Below are positions 34,647-41,560 of a stretch of DNA of 64,000 nucleotides, piece by piece. The translations under genes and the position numbers were made by a program. The notes beneath the pieces are model-generated. The model made no database searches. It had not been told where the DNA came from and saw nothing but the letters and a program-made list of their open reading frames with translations. Position 1 is the stretch's first letter. Every line of letters starts with the position of its first letter. The DNA is taken from NCBI RefSeq assembly GCF_044762655.1, contig NZ_JBIWER010000006.1, forward strand, positions 163,596 through 227,595, in the 5' to 3' direction. The DNA is from Psychrobacillus sp044762655. GTDB taxonomy: Bacteria; Bacillota; Bacilli; Bacillales_A; Planococcaceae.

Positions 34647-34677
34647 AAAAAGACATCCTCATAAAGGATGTCTTTTT
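34647..34677 (-). terminator. Terminator of the first csp gene
   Basis: A 12-bp stem AAAAAGACATCC with its complement and a 7-nt loop. On the minus strand it ends in a T8 run. Confidence 0.88.
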
Positions 34678-34705
34678 CGCTAACTATTGGATTAATTCCG
34701 AGGAA

Positions 34706-34906
34706 TTAAAGTTTTACAATGTTAACTGCTTGTGGTCCACGTTGACCATCTTCCACGTCAAATTCAACTTTTTGACCTTCGTCAAGAGATTTGAATCCGT
34801 CGCCTTGGATTGCTGAGAAATGAGCGAATACGTCGTTTCCGCCTTCAACCTCGATAAATCCAAAACCTTTTTCTGCGTTAAACCATTTTACTGTACCTTG
34901 TGTCAT
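34706..34906 (-). CDS. csp: Cold-shock protein, CspA/CspB family (copy 1)
   Basis: A 66-residue single cold-shock domain with RNP1 'KGFGFIEV' and RNP2 'VFAHFS'. It starts MTQGTVKWFNAEKGFGF, as is standard in Bacillus Csp proteins. It binds single-stranded nucleic acid as an RNA chaperone. The frame is open much further upstream, but AATGGAGG precedes the ATG at 34906. It differs from copy 2 (38156-38356) by one residue, D for E, in 'QGDGFKSL'. The ~120-nt leader contains a conserved terminator-like hairpin. Confidence 0.96.
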   Translation of the reverse strand: MTQGTVKWFNAEKGFGFIEVEGGNDVFAHFSAIQGDGFKSLDEGQKVEFDVEDGQRGPQAVNIVKL

Positions 34907-34931
34907 GTAAAAAACCTCCATTTTGGTGAAT

Positions 34932-34992
34932 AAAAAAATCCACATATTACAAAAAGCTACCGAATACTCACGATTACCTTTTGTAATATGTG
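34932..34992 (-). promoter_or_regulatory. csp leader hairpin followed by U-run (copy 1)
   Basis: In the 5' leader, a perfect 14-bp stem CACATATTACAAAA (34941-34954) pairs with 34979-34992 and is followed on the transcript by U7. The csp ribosome site comes directly after. A conserved -10 TATAGT is at 35033-35038. This has the form of an intrinsic terminator upstream of the gene, so it may be a temperature-dependent attenuator. Confidence 0.65.
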
Positions 34993-35073
34993 AATTCATT
35001 GTTTCTATCTAAGCAATTTAATTATTACCCTTACTATATACCATATCCTAACAAAAAGCTAGTAAAGTGATTA

Positions 35074-35589
35074 TTATATTTTTTTAAACATATGGAGCGT
35101 TTCTAAAACATGTTCAAGAAACATCGCAATATCCCTTATTTGATCTTCATTTATCTTCTGTTTGAACTTCACTTCTATTGCATTAGTATAGCTAGATAGC
35201 TCTGTTCCGAAAACAAAACTAAGTGTTTGAGTTAACTCTATTTCGTCTTCCCAAACATCTTTTATCGCTTGTTCAATTTCCTCACATTGTAAATCAGGAT
35301 TTTGTATATTTTTGAAGAATTTCAATGCTAGTGTGCAACCTATATTTTTATTAGCTATTTCTAGTATTTCTCCTGCCAGGTCTTCTAAAGATGCATCTAA
35401 AATAATTTCGGCGGTTATATCCGAATGATCGACTAGCGCAAATTCAATCTTAAAGGTTCTAGCAATAACAGAAAGGTCCATTTGATCGACTCGATTTTTG
35501 ATGTCTATCTTTCCTTCTATGTTATCTAAGTCATATATATGATTTTCAAATGCAACTTTTAAATTTTCAAATATTGTTGGATCATACAT
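35074..35589 (-). CDS. Hypothetical protein, 171 residues
   Basis: A soluble acidic protein of no family I recognise. It is predicted mixed alpha/beta, with strand-like segments 'MDLSVIARTFKIEFALVDH' and 'TAEIILDASLEDLAGEIL' and two C-terminal helices. It has no signal peptide, membrane segment or evident catalytic motif. ATG at 35589 follows AGGAGG by 7 nt. It is flanked by the csp leader and the coiled-coil gene, separated from both, so it is probably monocistronic. In the gap 35590-35868 I see two small inverted repeats (around 35667-35681 and 35730-35749) and nothing else. Confidence 0.7.
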   Translation of the reverse strand: MYDPTIFENLKVAFENHIYDLDNIEGKIDIKNRVDQMDLSVIARTFKIEFALVDHSDITAEIILDASLEDLAGEILEIANKNIGCTLALKFFKNIQNPDLQCEEIEQAIKDVWEDEIELTQTLSFVFGTELSSYTNAIEVKFKQKINEDQIRDIAMFLEHVLETLHMFKKI

Positions 35590-35868
35590 CGGGTTTCCTC
35601 CTGAGACAGAATTTACTTTATACTAGCCGCTGTCGCATTAAATTATACTATTACGAAGGGATTCATTTGTCTAAAAGACAATTTTATTGTCAAATTATTT
35701 CCCAAGAAATAATGACAGATAGCGTCAATTTCCATCATATAATATATGGATGTCCGTTTACTGTTATAAAGGCGGCTAGTACATGTATATTACTCATAAT
35801 CTGTCTAGCTTAAGTGCCTAACAATAGTATAGGCTTACGTAAGGCTTGCATTTTCATGTCACTCATAT

Positions 35869-36819
35869 TTAATGTTCAATAATCTGAACAATTTCTATTT
35901 CTACATTATGTAGATTATCTTGATCTAGTTTTAATTGATTCTGTAATTGATCAGAGATGTTAGCTAAATCCCGTAGTGTATGGTTCAAGCGGTCTATCGA
36001 ATTATTAATTTTGGAGTGGGTGGACCATGCAGAAAAGATATCATCGAATACATAATCTGCAAATGTAACAAAGCTATCTCTTCCCACAGATAAGTTGTCG
36101 GCCTTTATTTGCTGGATATCTAACAGTTCTGTATGAAATCTTTGTAGAGAACGCTGCGCAGTATGAATAGCATCTTCCGATTCGTCGAGCTTACTATGTT
36201 TTAAAGAAGTGGCGATTAGTCCGCCACCTAAAAAAGTATCCCATGTAGAGTAATCCTTTGCACCTTCAAGTGACTTTAGTGCTCTTTTTAAAGCGATTTT
36301 TGCTTCATTACCAGCAGTGATAGCTTCTTTTATTTCACGGATACTCGTTCCTAGAAACGCCTTTTGCTCGTATAACTTTTCGAGTCGAGGTGCCTGTTCC
36401 TGATTATTTCCGAAAATCCATTGCTCTTTTTCTTTTATCAGCTTCTCCCATTCTATATCAATAGATTCCCAACTCGCTTGATATAGTTCTCGTTCATTGA
36501 AGTCTATATCCTGTGCTAAATCTGTTACTGTTTTTTCAATTTCTCTATACTTCGCTTCTACAGCCGCTAACTCTGCTAGCTCCTTCTCTCGAATTTCATC
36601 CTGCTTCCCTGTCCAAGTTCGAACCATTTTCAAGATTGAAAACCCGTCTAGGTCATCTACATCCTTTTGCTCTTCTTTTAGTCGCGTCCAATACTCTTGT
36701 TTCTTTTGTAATGCTGTTTCTAATTGCTCCTCCAATTTTTGCTGTTTTCTTTTTACCTTATCCCTTTTGTTAATTTCCATCTTTAAAATCGATTGATGTT
36801 GTTGTAACTTTTCCCACAT
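35869..36819 (-). CDS. Coiled-coil hypothetical protein
   Basis: A 316-residue, highly charged, almost wholly helical protein. Residues ~5-60 and ~75-110 form heptad-rich coiled coils. A middle part has 'STWDTFLGGGLIATSLKHSK', and a further coiled coil is at ~270-310. The glycine-rich 'FLGGGLIATSLKH' followed by helices recalls proteins of unknown function found in Bacillales; I cannot assign a role. No signal peptide. ATG at 36819 follows AAGGAGGGG. The gene is monocistronic, with a structured repeat just upstream. Confidence 0.75.
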   Translation of the reverse strand: MWEKLQQHQSILKMEINKRDKVKRKQQKLEEQLETALQKKQEYWTRLKEEQKDVDDLDGFSILKMVRTWTGKQDEIREKELAELAAVEAKYREIEKTVTDLAQDIDFNERELYQASWESIDIEWEKLIKEKEQWIFGNNQEQAPRLEKLYEQKAFLGTSIREIKEAITAGNEAKIALKRALKSLEGAKDYSTWDTFLGGGLIATSLKHSKLDESEDAIHTAQRSLQRFHTELLDIQQIKADNLSVGRDSFVTFADYVFDDIFSAWSTHSKINNSIDRLNHTLRDLANISDQLQNQLKLDQDNLHNVEIEIVQIIEH

Positions 36820-36881
36820 ATTAATCCCCTCCTTCCTTTTGTACGGATTAGTAGGATTTATGTTTCAATTGCAGAAAATAA

Positions 36882-37045
36882 AGGCTGGGACAAAACCCAA
36901 AAACAAAATTGATTGTAGTGAAAATGACGCTTTCCTGGGGCACGGCCTGTTCCTGTAATCTCAGGCGTTGTGCTATTCCCCAGGAGTCTCCCTTCCACTC
37001 CAATCAATTACGACTTAATTAGTAAAATTTTTACTTCTCCAGCCT
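36882..37045. repeat. Structured intergenic repeat element (~164 bp, nested inverted repeats)
   Basis: Outer arms AGGCTGG (36882-36888) and CCAGCCT (37039-37045) enclose ATTGATTGTAGTG (from about 36908) with a near-complement ending ATCAAT (about 37008). Innermost are TCCTGGGG and CCCCAGGA. The whole can fold into one long imperfect stem. It is the only GC-rich patch in the area. The 'GCTGGGACAAAACCC' end is, from general recollection, a motif seen in intergenic repeats of related Bacillales. It has no coding capacity. Confidence 0.65.
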
Positions 37046-37054
37046 CATCTAAAT

Positions 37055-37663
37055 TTATTTCTTTCCCAGTGCCTCTATACAAATCTCTATCGCTCGCTTT
37101 AAATCTGCATGAGACCAGCTAGGGATTTTCCCATGTTGTATAGCTAACTCATGGGAGGCAGGTATATGGATGAATCCGGAAGGCATGTCTAGATTATTCA
37201 ATTTGGCATAATGTAATACTTCGTACATGACGTTATTGCATAGATATGTACCCGCGGTATTCGAAATAGTAGCAGGAAGACCTTCTTTAATAAGTTCATC
37301 TACCATCGAGCGGATAGGTAGTGTAGAAAAGTAGCTAGGTTCACCATTTTGCTCGATTGTTTCATCCAACGGTGTATGCCCTTGATTGTCCGCAGCACCA
37401 TCTTTAACATTGATCGCAATTCGTTCTGGAGTTATTTTATATCGTCCCCCAGCTAATCCTAAGGAAATTACGGCATTTGGCTTAGTCTCCTCTAGATAAT
37501 GAATCAGCTCGGATCCTGACTTAGCAAAGTCAACCGAGAGAACACGACTCGTCACATCATATCCCCCTATTGTGGTTCCATCTAATTCTTCTACAATTTT
37601 CATAGTTGGATTCACTGTGAATGATAAAAATGGTTCAAATCCAGTTAATAGTAGTTTTTTCAT
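37055..37663 (-). CDS. pcp: Pyroglutamyl-peptidase I
   Basis: A 202-residue cytosolic cysteine peptidase (family C15) that removes N-terminal pyroglutamate. It begins 'LLTGFEPFLSFTVNP'. The catalytic triad is visible as the glutamate in 'ITPERIAIN' (about 80), cysteine in 'NTAGTYLCNNVMY' (about 143) and histidine in 'GFIHIPASHE' (about 166). Length is slightly below the usual ~215 but complete. ATG follows AAGGAAGG. The gene is monocistronic. Confidence 0.95.
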   Translation of the reverse strand: MKKLLLTGFEPFLSFTVNPTMKIVEELDGTTIGGYDVTSRVLSVDFAKSGSELIHYLEETKPNAVISLGLAGGRYKITPERIAINVKDGAADNQGHTPLDETIEQNGEPSYFSTLPIRSMVDELIKEGLPATISNTAGTYLCNNVMYEVLHYAKLNNLDMPSGFIHIPASHELAIQHGKIPSWSHADLKRAIEICIEALGKK

Positions 37664-37722
37664 CCTAATCCTTCCTTTCCCTCTGATGAAGACTTATATC
37701 CAGTGCATTGGTCGTGTAAGTG

Positions 37723-37998
37723 TCATTGCAATTTAGTTTGGTTATCCCCTTTAGCTGAGTTAATCTGAACTTGTGTAAGGAATATTGCTTCGGTCATGTT
37801 TGCTCCTCTTAAATCGACATCTCGAAAGTCGGCTCCAATTAAATCGGCATACCTCATATCAGCATTTCGAAGATCTGCAGCTATTAGATATGCACCTCTT
37901 AAATCTACTGATGCAGCAAATTGGAGCCCTAAGCAACATAATGCAAAGCAGTTTTCGCAGTCAGCATGTAGATTATGCTTAGTATTTATAGTGGACAC
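37723..37998 (-). CDS. Pentapeptide-repeat protein, apparently internally deleted
   Basis: A 91-residue protein. The N-terminal 30 residues contain 'DCENCFALCCLGLQFAAS', and about ten pentapeptide (A/D-L-R-x-A) repeats follow immediately. It ends with 'FLTQVQINSAKGDNQTKLQ'. In the Bacillales family I know, the same N-terminal cysteine motif and the same C-terminal end are separated by roughly 150 residues, giving proteins of about 270. This gene therefore looks like a family member that has lost its middle in frame. It starts with GTG at 37998, 8 nt after AAAGGGAG, so it may still be translated. Function unknown. Confidence 0.7.
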   Translation of the reverse strand: MSTINTKHNLHADCENCFALCCLGLQFAASVDLRGAYLIAADLRNADMRYADLIGADFRDVDLRGANMTEAIFLTQVQINSAKGDNQTKLQ

Positions 37999-38088
37999 TT
38001 GCTACACTCCCTTTGTATTAAAAATAGAGATATTAATAGTTTACCAAAAAAAACACATTTTGAATTTTCCGATAAAAAAAGAACATAA

Positions 38089-38122
38089 AAAAAGAGACAC
38101 TCTCGAAAGAGTATCTCTTTTT
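38089..38122 (-). terminator. Terminator of the second csp gene
   Basis: A 15-bp stem with one mismatch around AAAAAGAGA.ACTCT and a TTCG tetraloop on the transcript, followed by a T-run. Confidence 0.88.
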
Positions 38123-38155
38123 AACAGTATGATCTTTACTTAAAATTCCTAAGAA

Positions 38156-38356
38156 TTAAAGTTTTACGATGTTTACTGCTTGTGGTCCACGTTGACCATC
38201 TTCTACGTCAAATTCAACTTTTTGACCTTCGTCAAGAGATTTGAATCCTTCGCCTTGGATTGCTGAGAAATGAGCGAATACGTCGTTTCCGCCTTCAACC
38301 TCGATAAATCCAAAACCTTTTTCTGCGTTAAACCATTTTACTGTACCTTGTGTCAT
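38156..38356 (-). CDS. csp: Cold-shock protein, CspA/CspB family (copy 2)
   Basis: A 66-residue cold-shock domain with RNP1 'KGFGFIEV' and RNP2 'VFAHFS', identical to copy 1 except 'QGEGFKSL'. The ATG at 38356 follows AATGGAGG. The coding sequence and the ~130 nt upstream are nearly the same as at 34706-35040, so the duplication included promoter, leader and gene, while the terminators differ. Its promoter is better than copy 1: TTGGAC, 18-nt spacer, TATAGT on the minus strand (-10 at 38483-38488). Confidence 0.96.
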   Translation of the reverse strand: MTQGTVKWFNAEKGFGFIEVEGGNDVFAHFSAIQGEGFKSLDEGQKVEFDVEDGQRGPQAVNIVKL

Positions 38357-38379
38357 GTAAAAAACCTCCATTATGGTGA

Positions 38380-38446
38380 ATAAAAAAATTCACATATTAC
38401 AAAAAGTTACCGAAGACTCACGATTACTTTTTGTAATATGTGAATT
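38380..38446 (-). promoter_or_regulatory. csp leader hairpin followed by U-run (copy 2)
   Basis: A perfect 20-bp stem: AATTCACATATTACAAAAAG at 38387-38406 pairs with 38427-38446. The loop is 20 nt and the transcript continues with a U7 tract and then the ribosome site. It is longer than in copy 1, where one outer and one inner pair are lost. The rest of the 331-bp gap 38357-38687 holds the csp promoter and no clear sigma-A box for the next gene. Confidence 0.65.
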
Positions 38447-38687
38447 CATTGTTTCTATCTAAGCAATTTAATTATTATCCTAACTATATAACACATTTGG
38501 GGATTTGTCCAATGAAATGATTAAATGAAGAAATAGTTTCCTTCCTATTCCATTAACTTGTTGTAATACATATTATTATTTCGATATGAATGGTATGATG
38601 AGTAGAATTTCGAATTTAAAACTGTTACATTAAATCTCTCTTATTTCATAAAACATGGGATAAACGAATAGTAAGGAGTTCTTTTAA

Positions 38688-39470
38688 ATGAACGAAAACA
38701 TATCGCAAATTGATTATCGTGAGATAATGGAATACTCACTTGATCCGTTAATTATTCATACCAATCTTCGCATAATTGATGTAAATCATACCGCAGAAGA
38801 TTTTTTTAGAGCAACTAAAGATAAAATAATTGGGGCAAGTCCTTTAGATATTTTCCAGGAATCCTCCAAAGCAGCTATTGAAAAAAGAATAGAATCTGCT
38901 TATGTACAGCCTGCTAGGGTTATAGAAGAAACTATTTACCGAATGGATGGGACTACCGTAGAAGTTGAACTATATTGTCATCCAGTCCAAATAGGAGAGA
39001 CAAAAGCAATACAAACGTATGTTAGAGATATCACCATGCGAAAAGAAACAGAATTGAAACAACGTGAAATTAGGAAAGAAATCAATGAACTGTCAGCTAC
39101 ATTGGTCCCTGTCTTAAATGGAATCGCTATATTGCCCTTAGTTGGTTCCATCGATGAGGATCGAGCAAAACAACTACTAGATGAGGTTCCATTTAGGGTA
39201 CAAAAACAAGACATTAATTGCTTAATCATGGATTTTACTGGCATCTATACATTCAACAGCGTTGTGACAGATTATCTATTTAAGATTAATGCCGTCCTGT
39301 CCTTGCTTGGTGTACGTTCGATTATTACAGGGTTAAGACCAGAATTGGCTCTAACAGCTATACAGTTAGATAATAAGCTAGATTCCATCCCTACCTTGTC
39401 TACAGTTAAGCAAGCTCTAAATTCATTAGGCATCAATCAAGACCCAACTATCCCCGTGAATAAAAAATAA
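38688..39470 (+). CDS. PAS-STAS protein, RsbR-like
   Basis: A 260-residue cytosolic signalling protein. A PAS domain occupies ~8-118 ('IDVNHTAEDFFRATKDKIIG'). A linker helix is followed by a STAS domain at ~138-250. The latter has 'GIAILPLVGSIDEDRAKQLL', 'DFTGIYTFNSVV' and 'TGLRPELALTAIQL', matching RsbR-type stressosome proteins. The second phosphoacceptor region retains the threonine (ALT), whereas the first has serine in 'FNS'. RsbRA itself has a non-haem globin N-terminus, so a PAS version resembles YtvA-like light/redox sensors. It lacks the flavin-cysteine motif NCRFLQ, so it is not a LOV domain. ATG follows AAGGAG. Confidence 0.88.
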   Translation: MNENISQIDYREIMEYSLDPLIIHTNLRIIDVNHTAEDFFRATKDKIIGASPLDIFQESSKAAIEKRIESAYVQPARVIEETIYRMDGTTVEVELYCHPVQIGETKAIQTYVRDITMRKETELKQREIRKEINELSATLVPVLNGIAILPLVGSIDEDRAKQLLDEVPFRVQKQDINCLIMDFTGIYTFNSVVTDYLFKINAVLSLLGVRSIITGLRPELALTAIQLDNKLDSIPTLSTVKQALNSLGINQDPTIPVNKK

Positions 39471-39478
39471 TAACTAAT

Positions 39479-39516
39479 AAAAATGCAGACTTCCTGATTA
39501 GGAAGTCTGCATTTTT
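39479..39516. terminator. Bidirectional terminator
   Basis: A perfect 17-bp stem AAAAATGCAGACTTCCT with its complement and a 4-nt loop. T-runs occur on both sides, between the PAS-STAS gene and tctA. Confidence 0.92.
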
Positions 39517-39518
39517 TA

Positions 39519-41045
39519 TTAATCTTCCTCATTGATAATAATTTTACGTCCTTTAAGCTTCAACAATAGTGGGACTATCAACCAAGCTGCTGCAGCAACG
39601 ATAAATATTAATGAAAATGGCTTTGTTACAAATATACTAAAGTCTCCGTTTGAAATCGTTAACGCCCGACGCATATTATTTTCAATCATTGGTCCTAATA
39701 CAAGAGCGAGCACTAAAGGTGCCACTGGGAAGTCATTTTTTGAGAGTAAATAACCTAACACCCCACAACCTAGCAATAAATAAAGGTCAAACGTAGTATA
39801 CTGTACCGCATATACTCCAAAAAAAGAAATGGCAATTATCATTGGCAATAGGTACTTTTTAGGTGTTTGAATAATTTTTGCAAAGACCCGAACTAACGGC
39901 ATATTTAACACAAGTAGCATCAAATTCCCAATGAACATACTAGCTATAAGCCCCCAAGCAACTTCAGGGTGTTCATCAAATAGTAATGGGCCTGGTTGGA
40001 TATTATACATAATAAGTGCACCCATCAATATCGCAGTCGTTCCGGATCCTGGTATCCCTAGAGTAAGTAGCGGAATCATGGCACCACCAGAAGCGGCATT
40101 ATTCGCGGATTCTGGACCTGCTACTCCTGCAATATTACCTTTTCCAAAACTCTCTGGGTTCTTACTGAACTTTTTCTCTGTTGTATAAGAGAAAAACGAT
40201 GCTAATGTTGCTCCTGCTCCTGGTAAAACTCCTATAAAGAAACCGAGTAAAGATCCACGTACGATTGGGATTGAGCTATCTTTCATATCCTGCTTCGTAG
40301 GTAATATTCGGTTGATCTTTGCTATGCTTCCTGTTTCTTCGTCTTTTTCTAAAACTGTTTTAACAACTTCCCCAAGCGCAAATAATCCAACCGCGATTGT
40401 TAAAAACTCCAAGCCGGAAAATAAAATTGGCTGATCATATGTAAATCGAGCAATTCCTGAAACTGCATCTATTCCGATTGTCCCGAGCATTAGTCCGAAT
40501 ACCGTCATTATTATTGCCTTTGTCATCGATTTTCCTGCTAGACCACTAACAGCAGCTAGCCCTAATAACATTAGAGAAAAGTACTCTGCTGGTCCAAACT
40601 TTATCGCAACATTGGACAGTGGCTCTGCTAGAAGTACTAACCCGATAAGGGAAATAATACCCGCCACAAATGAACCGATAGCTGAAATTGCAAGTGCTGC
40701 TCCCGCTCTTCCTTGCTGTGCCATCTGATATCCGTCTAAAGTAGTCACGACCGAAGATGATTCTCCTGGTGTGTTCAGTAAAATAGAAGTAGTAGATCCA
40801 CCGTACATGGCTCCGTAATATACCCCTGCTAGTAATATAATTGAGCTAGCGGCAGCTGCTCCCGTTGGCATTCCCGAAGTCATCGTTGCTGTCACAGGAA
40901 TCAGGAGAGCAACACCACTCATTGGCCCAATCCCCGGTAAGACACCAACTGCCGTACCAATAATAACTCCAATTAATGCGAACAGAAGATTGTGCCACTG
41001 AAACGCAATCGCAAAGCCATCTGCTAAAAAATGTAATGTATCCAT
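39519..41045 (-). CDS. tctA: Tripartite tricarboxylate transporter large membrane subunit (TctA)
   Basis: A 508-residue membrane protein with about 11 helices. Duplicated TctA motifs are visible, such as 'GVLPGIGPMSGVALLIPVT' near 35 and 'GVLPGAGATLASFFSY' near 265. It is the main channel of a secondary, binding-protein-dependent carboxylate importer. It starts 15 nt after the TctB gene, behind AAGGGG. The terminator at 39479 ends the operon tctC-tctB-tctA. Confidence 0.94.
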   Translation of the reverse strand: MDTLHFLADGFAIAFQWHNLLFALIGVIIGTAVGVLPGIGPMSGVALLIPVTATMTSGMPTGAAAASSIILLAGVYYGAMYGGSTTSILLNTPGESSSVVTTLDGYQMAQQGRAGAALAISAIGSFVAGIISLIGLVLLAEPLSNVAIKFGPAEYFSLMLLGLAAVSGLAGKSMTKAIIMTVFGLMLGTIGIDAVSGIARFTYDQPILFSGLEFLTIAVGLFALGEVVKTVLEKDEETGSIAKINRILPTKQDMKDSSIPIVRGSLLGFFIGVLPGAGATLASFFSYTTEKKFSKNPESFGKGNIAGVAGPESANNAASGGAMIPLLTLGIPGSGTTAILMGALIMYNIQPGPLLFDEHPEVAWGLIASMFIGNLMLLVLNMPLVRVFAKIIQTPKKYLLPMIIAISFFGVYAVQYTTFDLYLLLGCGVLGYLLSKNDFPVAPLVLALVLGPMIENNMRRALTISNGDFSIFVTKPFSLIFIVAAAAWLIVPLLLKLKGRKIIINEED

Positions 41046-41060
41046 TGCTAAACCCCTTCC

Positions 41061-41510
41061 CTAAAACAGTGGAAACCCTGGCAATGATCCACCCAGAAGC
41101 TCCGAAAACATATAATAAACACCGACAGAAAAGACAGTAGAAATAATGATGGAATATATTATTTTACCGCGTTCTAGTGTTTGGAACGCAATTAATAAGA
41201 ATAGGAACGTAGAAACGATATAACCTATTTTCTCTAACAAAAATGCATATAAAATAGCACTCCCAAAAATAATAAAAAACTTCTTATACTGTAATTTTTC
41301 CTTTACCGTATCTTCTGTTTTAATCTTAAAAGTTTCATATAATAAACGAATACTTAGTGCAGTCAAAATAATTCCAAGACCCATTGGGAAAATCTTCGGG
41401 CCAACTGATGAACCATATGCACTATCTGAAATTTTTTGGCTTTCCACGAAAAAAAGTATACCGATTAGTAAAAACGCAATTCCAGCAACTGTATCAAATT
41501 TCTTATTCAA
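41061..41510 (-). CDS. tctB: Tripartite tricarboxylate transporter small membrane subunit (TctB)
   Basis: A 149-residue membrane protein with four helices, the size and topology of TctB. The N-terminal 'FDTVAGIAFLLIGILFF' and 'GPKIFPMGLGIILTALSI' blocks are typical. It starts with TTG at 41510, preceded by AGGAGG. It assembles with TctA. The preceding 50-nt gap contains a small GC hairpin. Confidence 0.9.
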   Translation of the reverse strand: MNKKFDTVAGIAFLLIGILFFVESQKISDSAYGSSVGPKIFPMGLGIILTALSIRLLYETFKIKTEDTVKEKLQYKKFFIIFGSAILYAFLLEKIGYIVSTFLFLLIAFQTLERGKIIYSIIISTVFSVGVYYMFSELLGGSLPGFPLF

Positions 41511-41532
41511 GATTATTCCTCCTAACAGAAAA

Positions 41533-41551
41533 GGCGACCGTGATAGCCGCC
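41533..41551 (-). terminator. Intercistronic hairpin between tctC and tctB
   Basis: On the minus strand GGCGGC and GTCGCC (one G-U pair) enclose a 7-nt loop, then TTTTC. This is a third case in this window of a hairpin directly after a binding-protein gene. Confidence 0.45.
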
Positions 41552-41560
41552 TACAAAGTA

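Noticed and set aside
35550..35813. An 87-codon plus-strand frame in the gap before the coiled-coil gene
   Set aside because: No ribosome site, no recognisable family and composition like the AT-rich intergenic sequence.
37796..38143. A 115-codon plus-strand frame
   Set aside because: Antisense to the pentapeptide-repeat gene and the csp terminator region; repetitive because it mirrors the repeats.
38688..39470. Blue-light LOV photoreceptor (YtvA-like)
   Set aside because: Domain order PAS-STAS fits, but the flavin-cysteine motif of LOV domains is absent from the PAS region.
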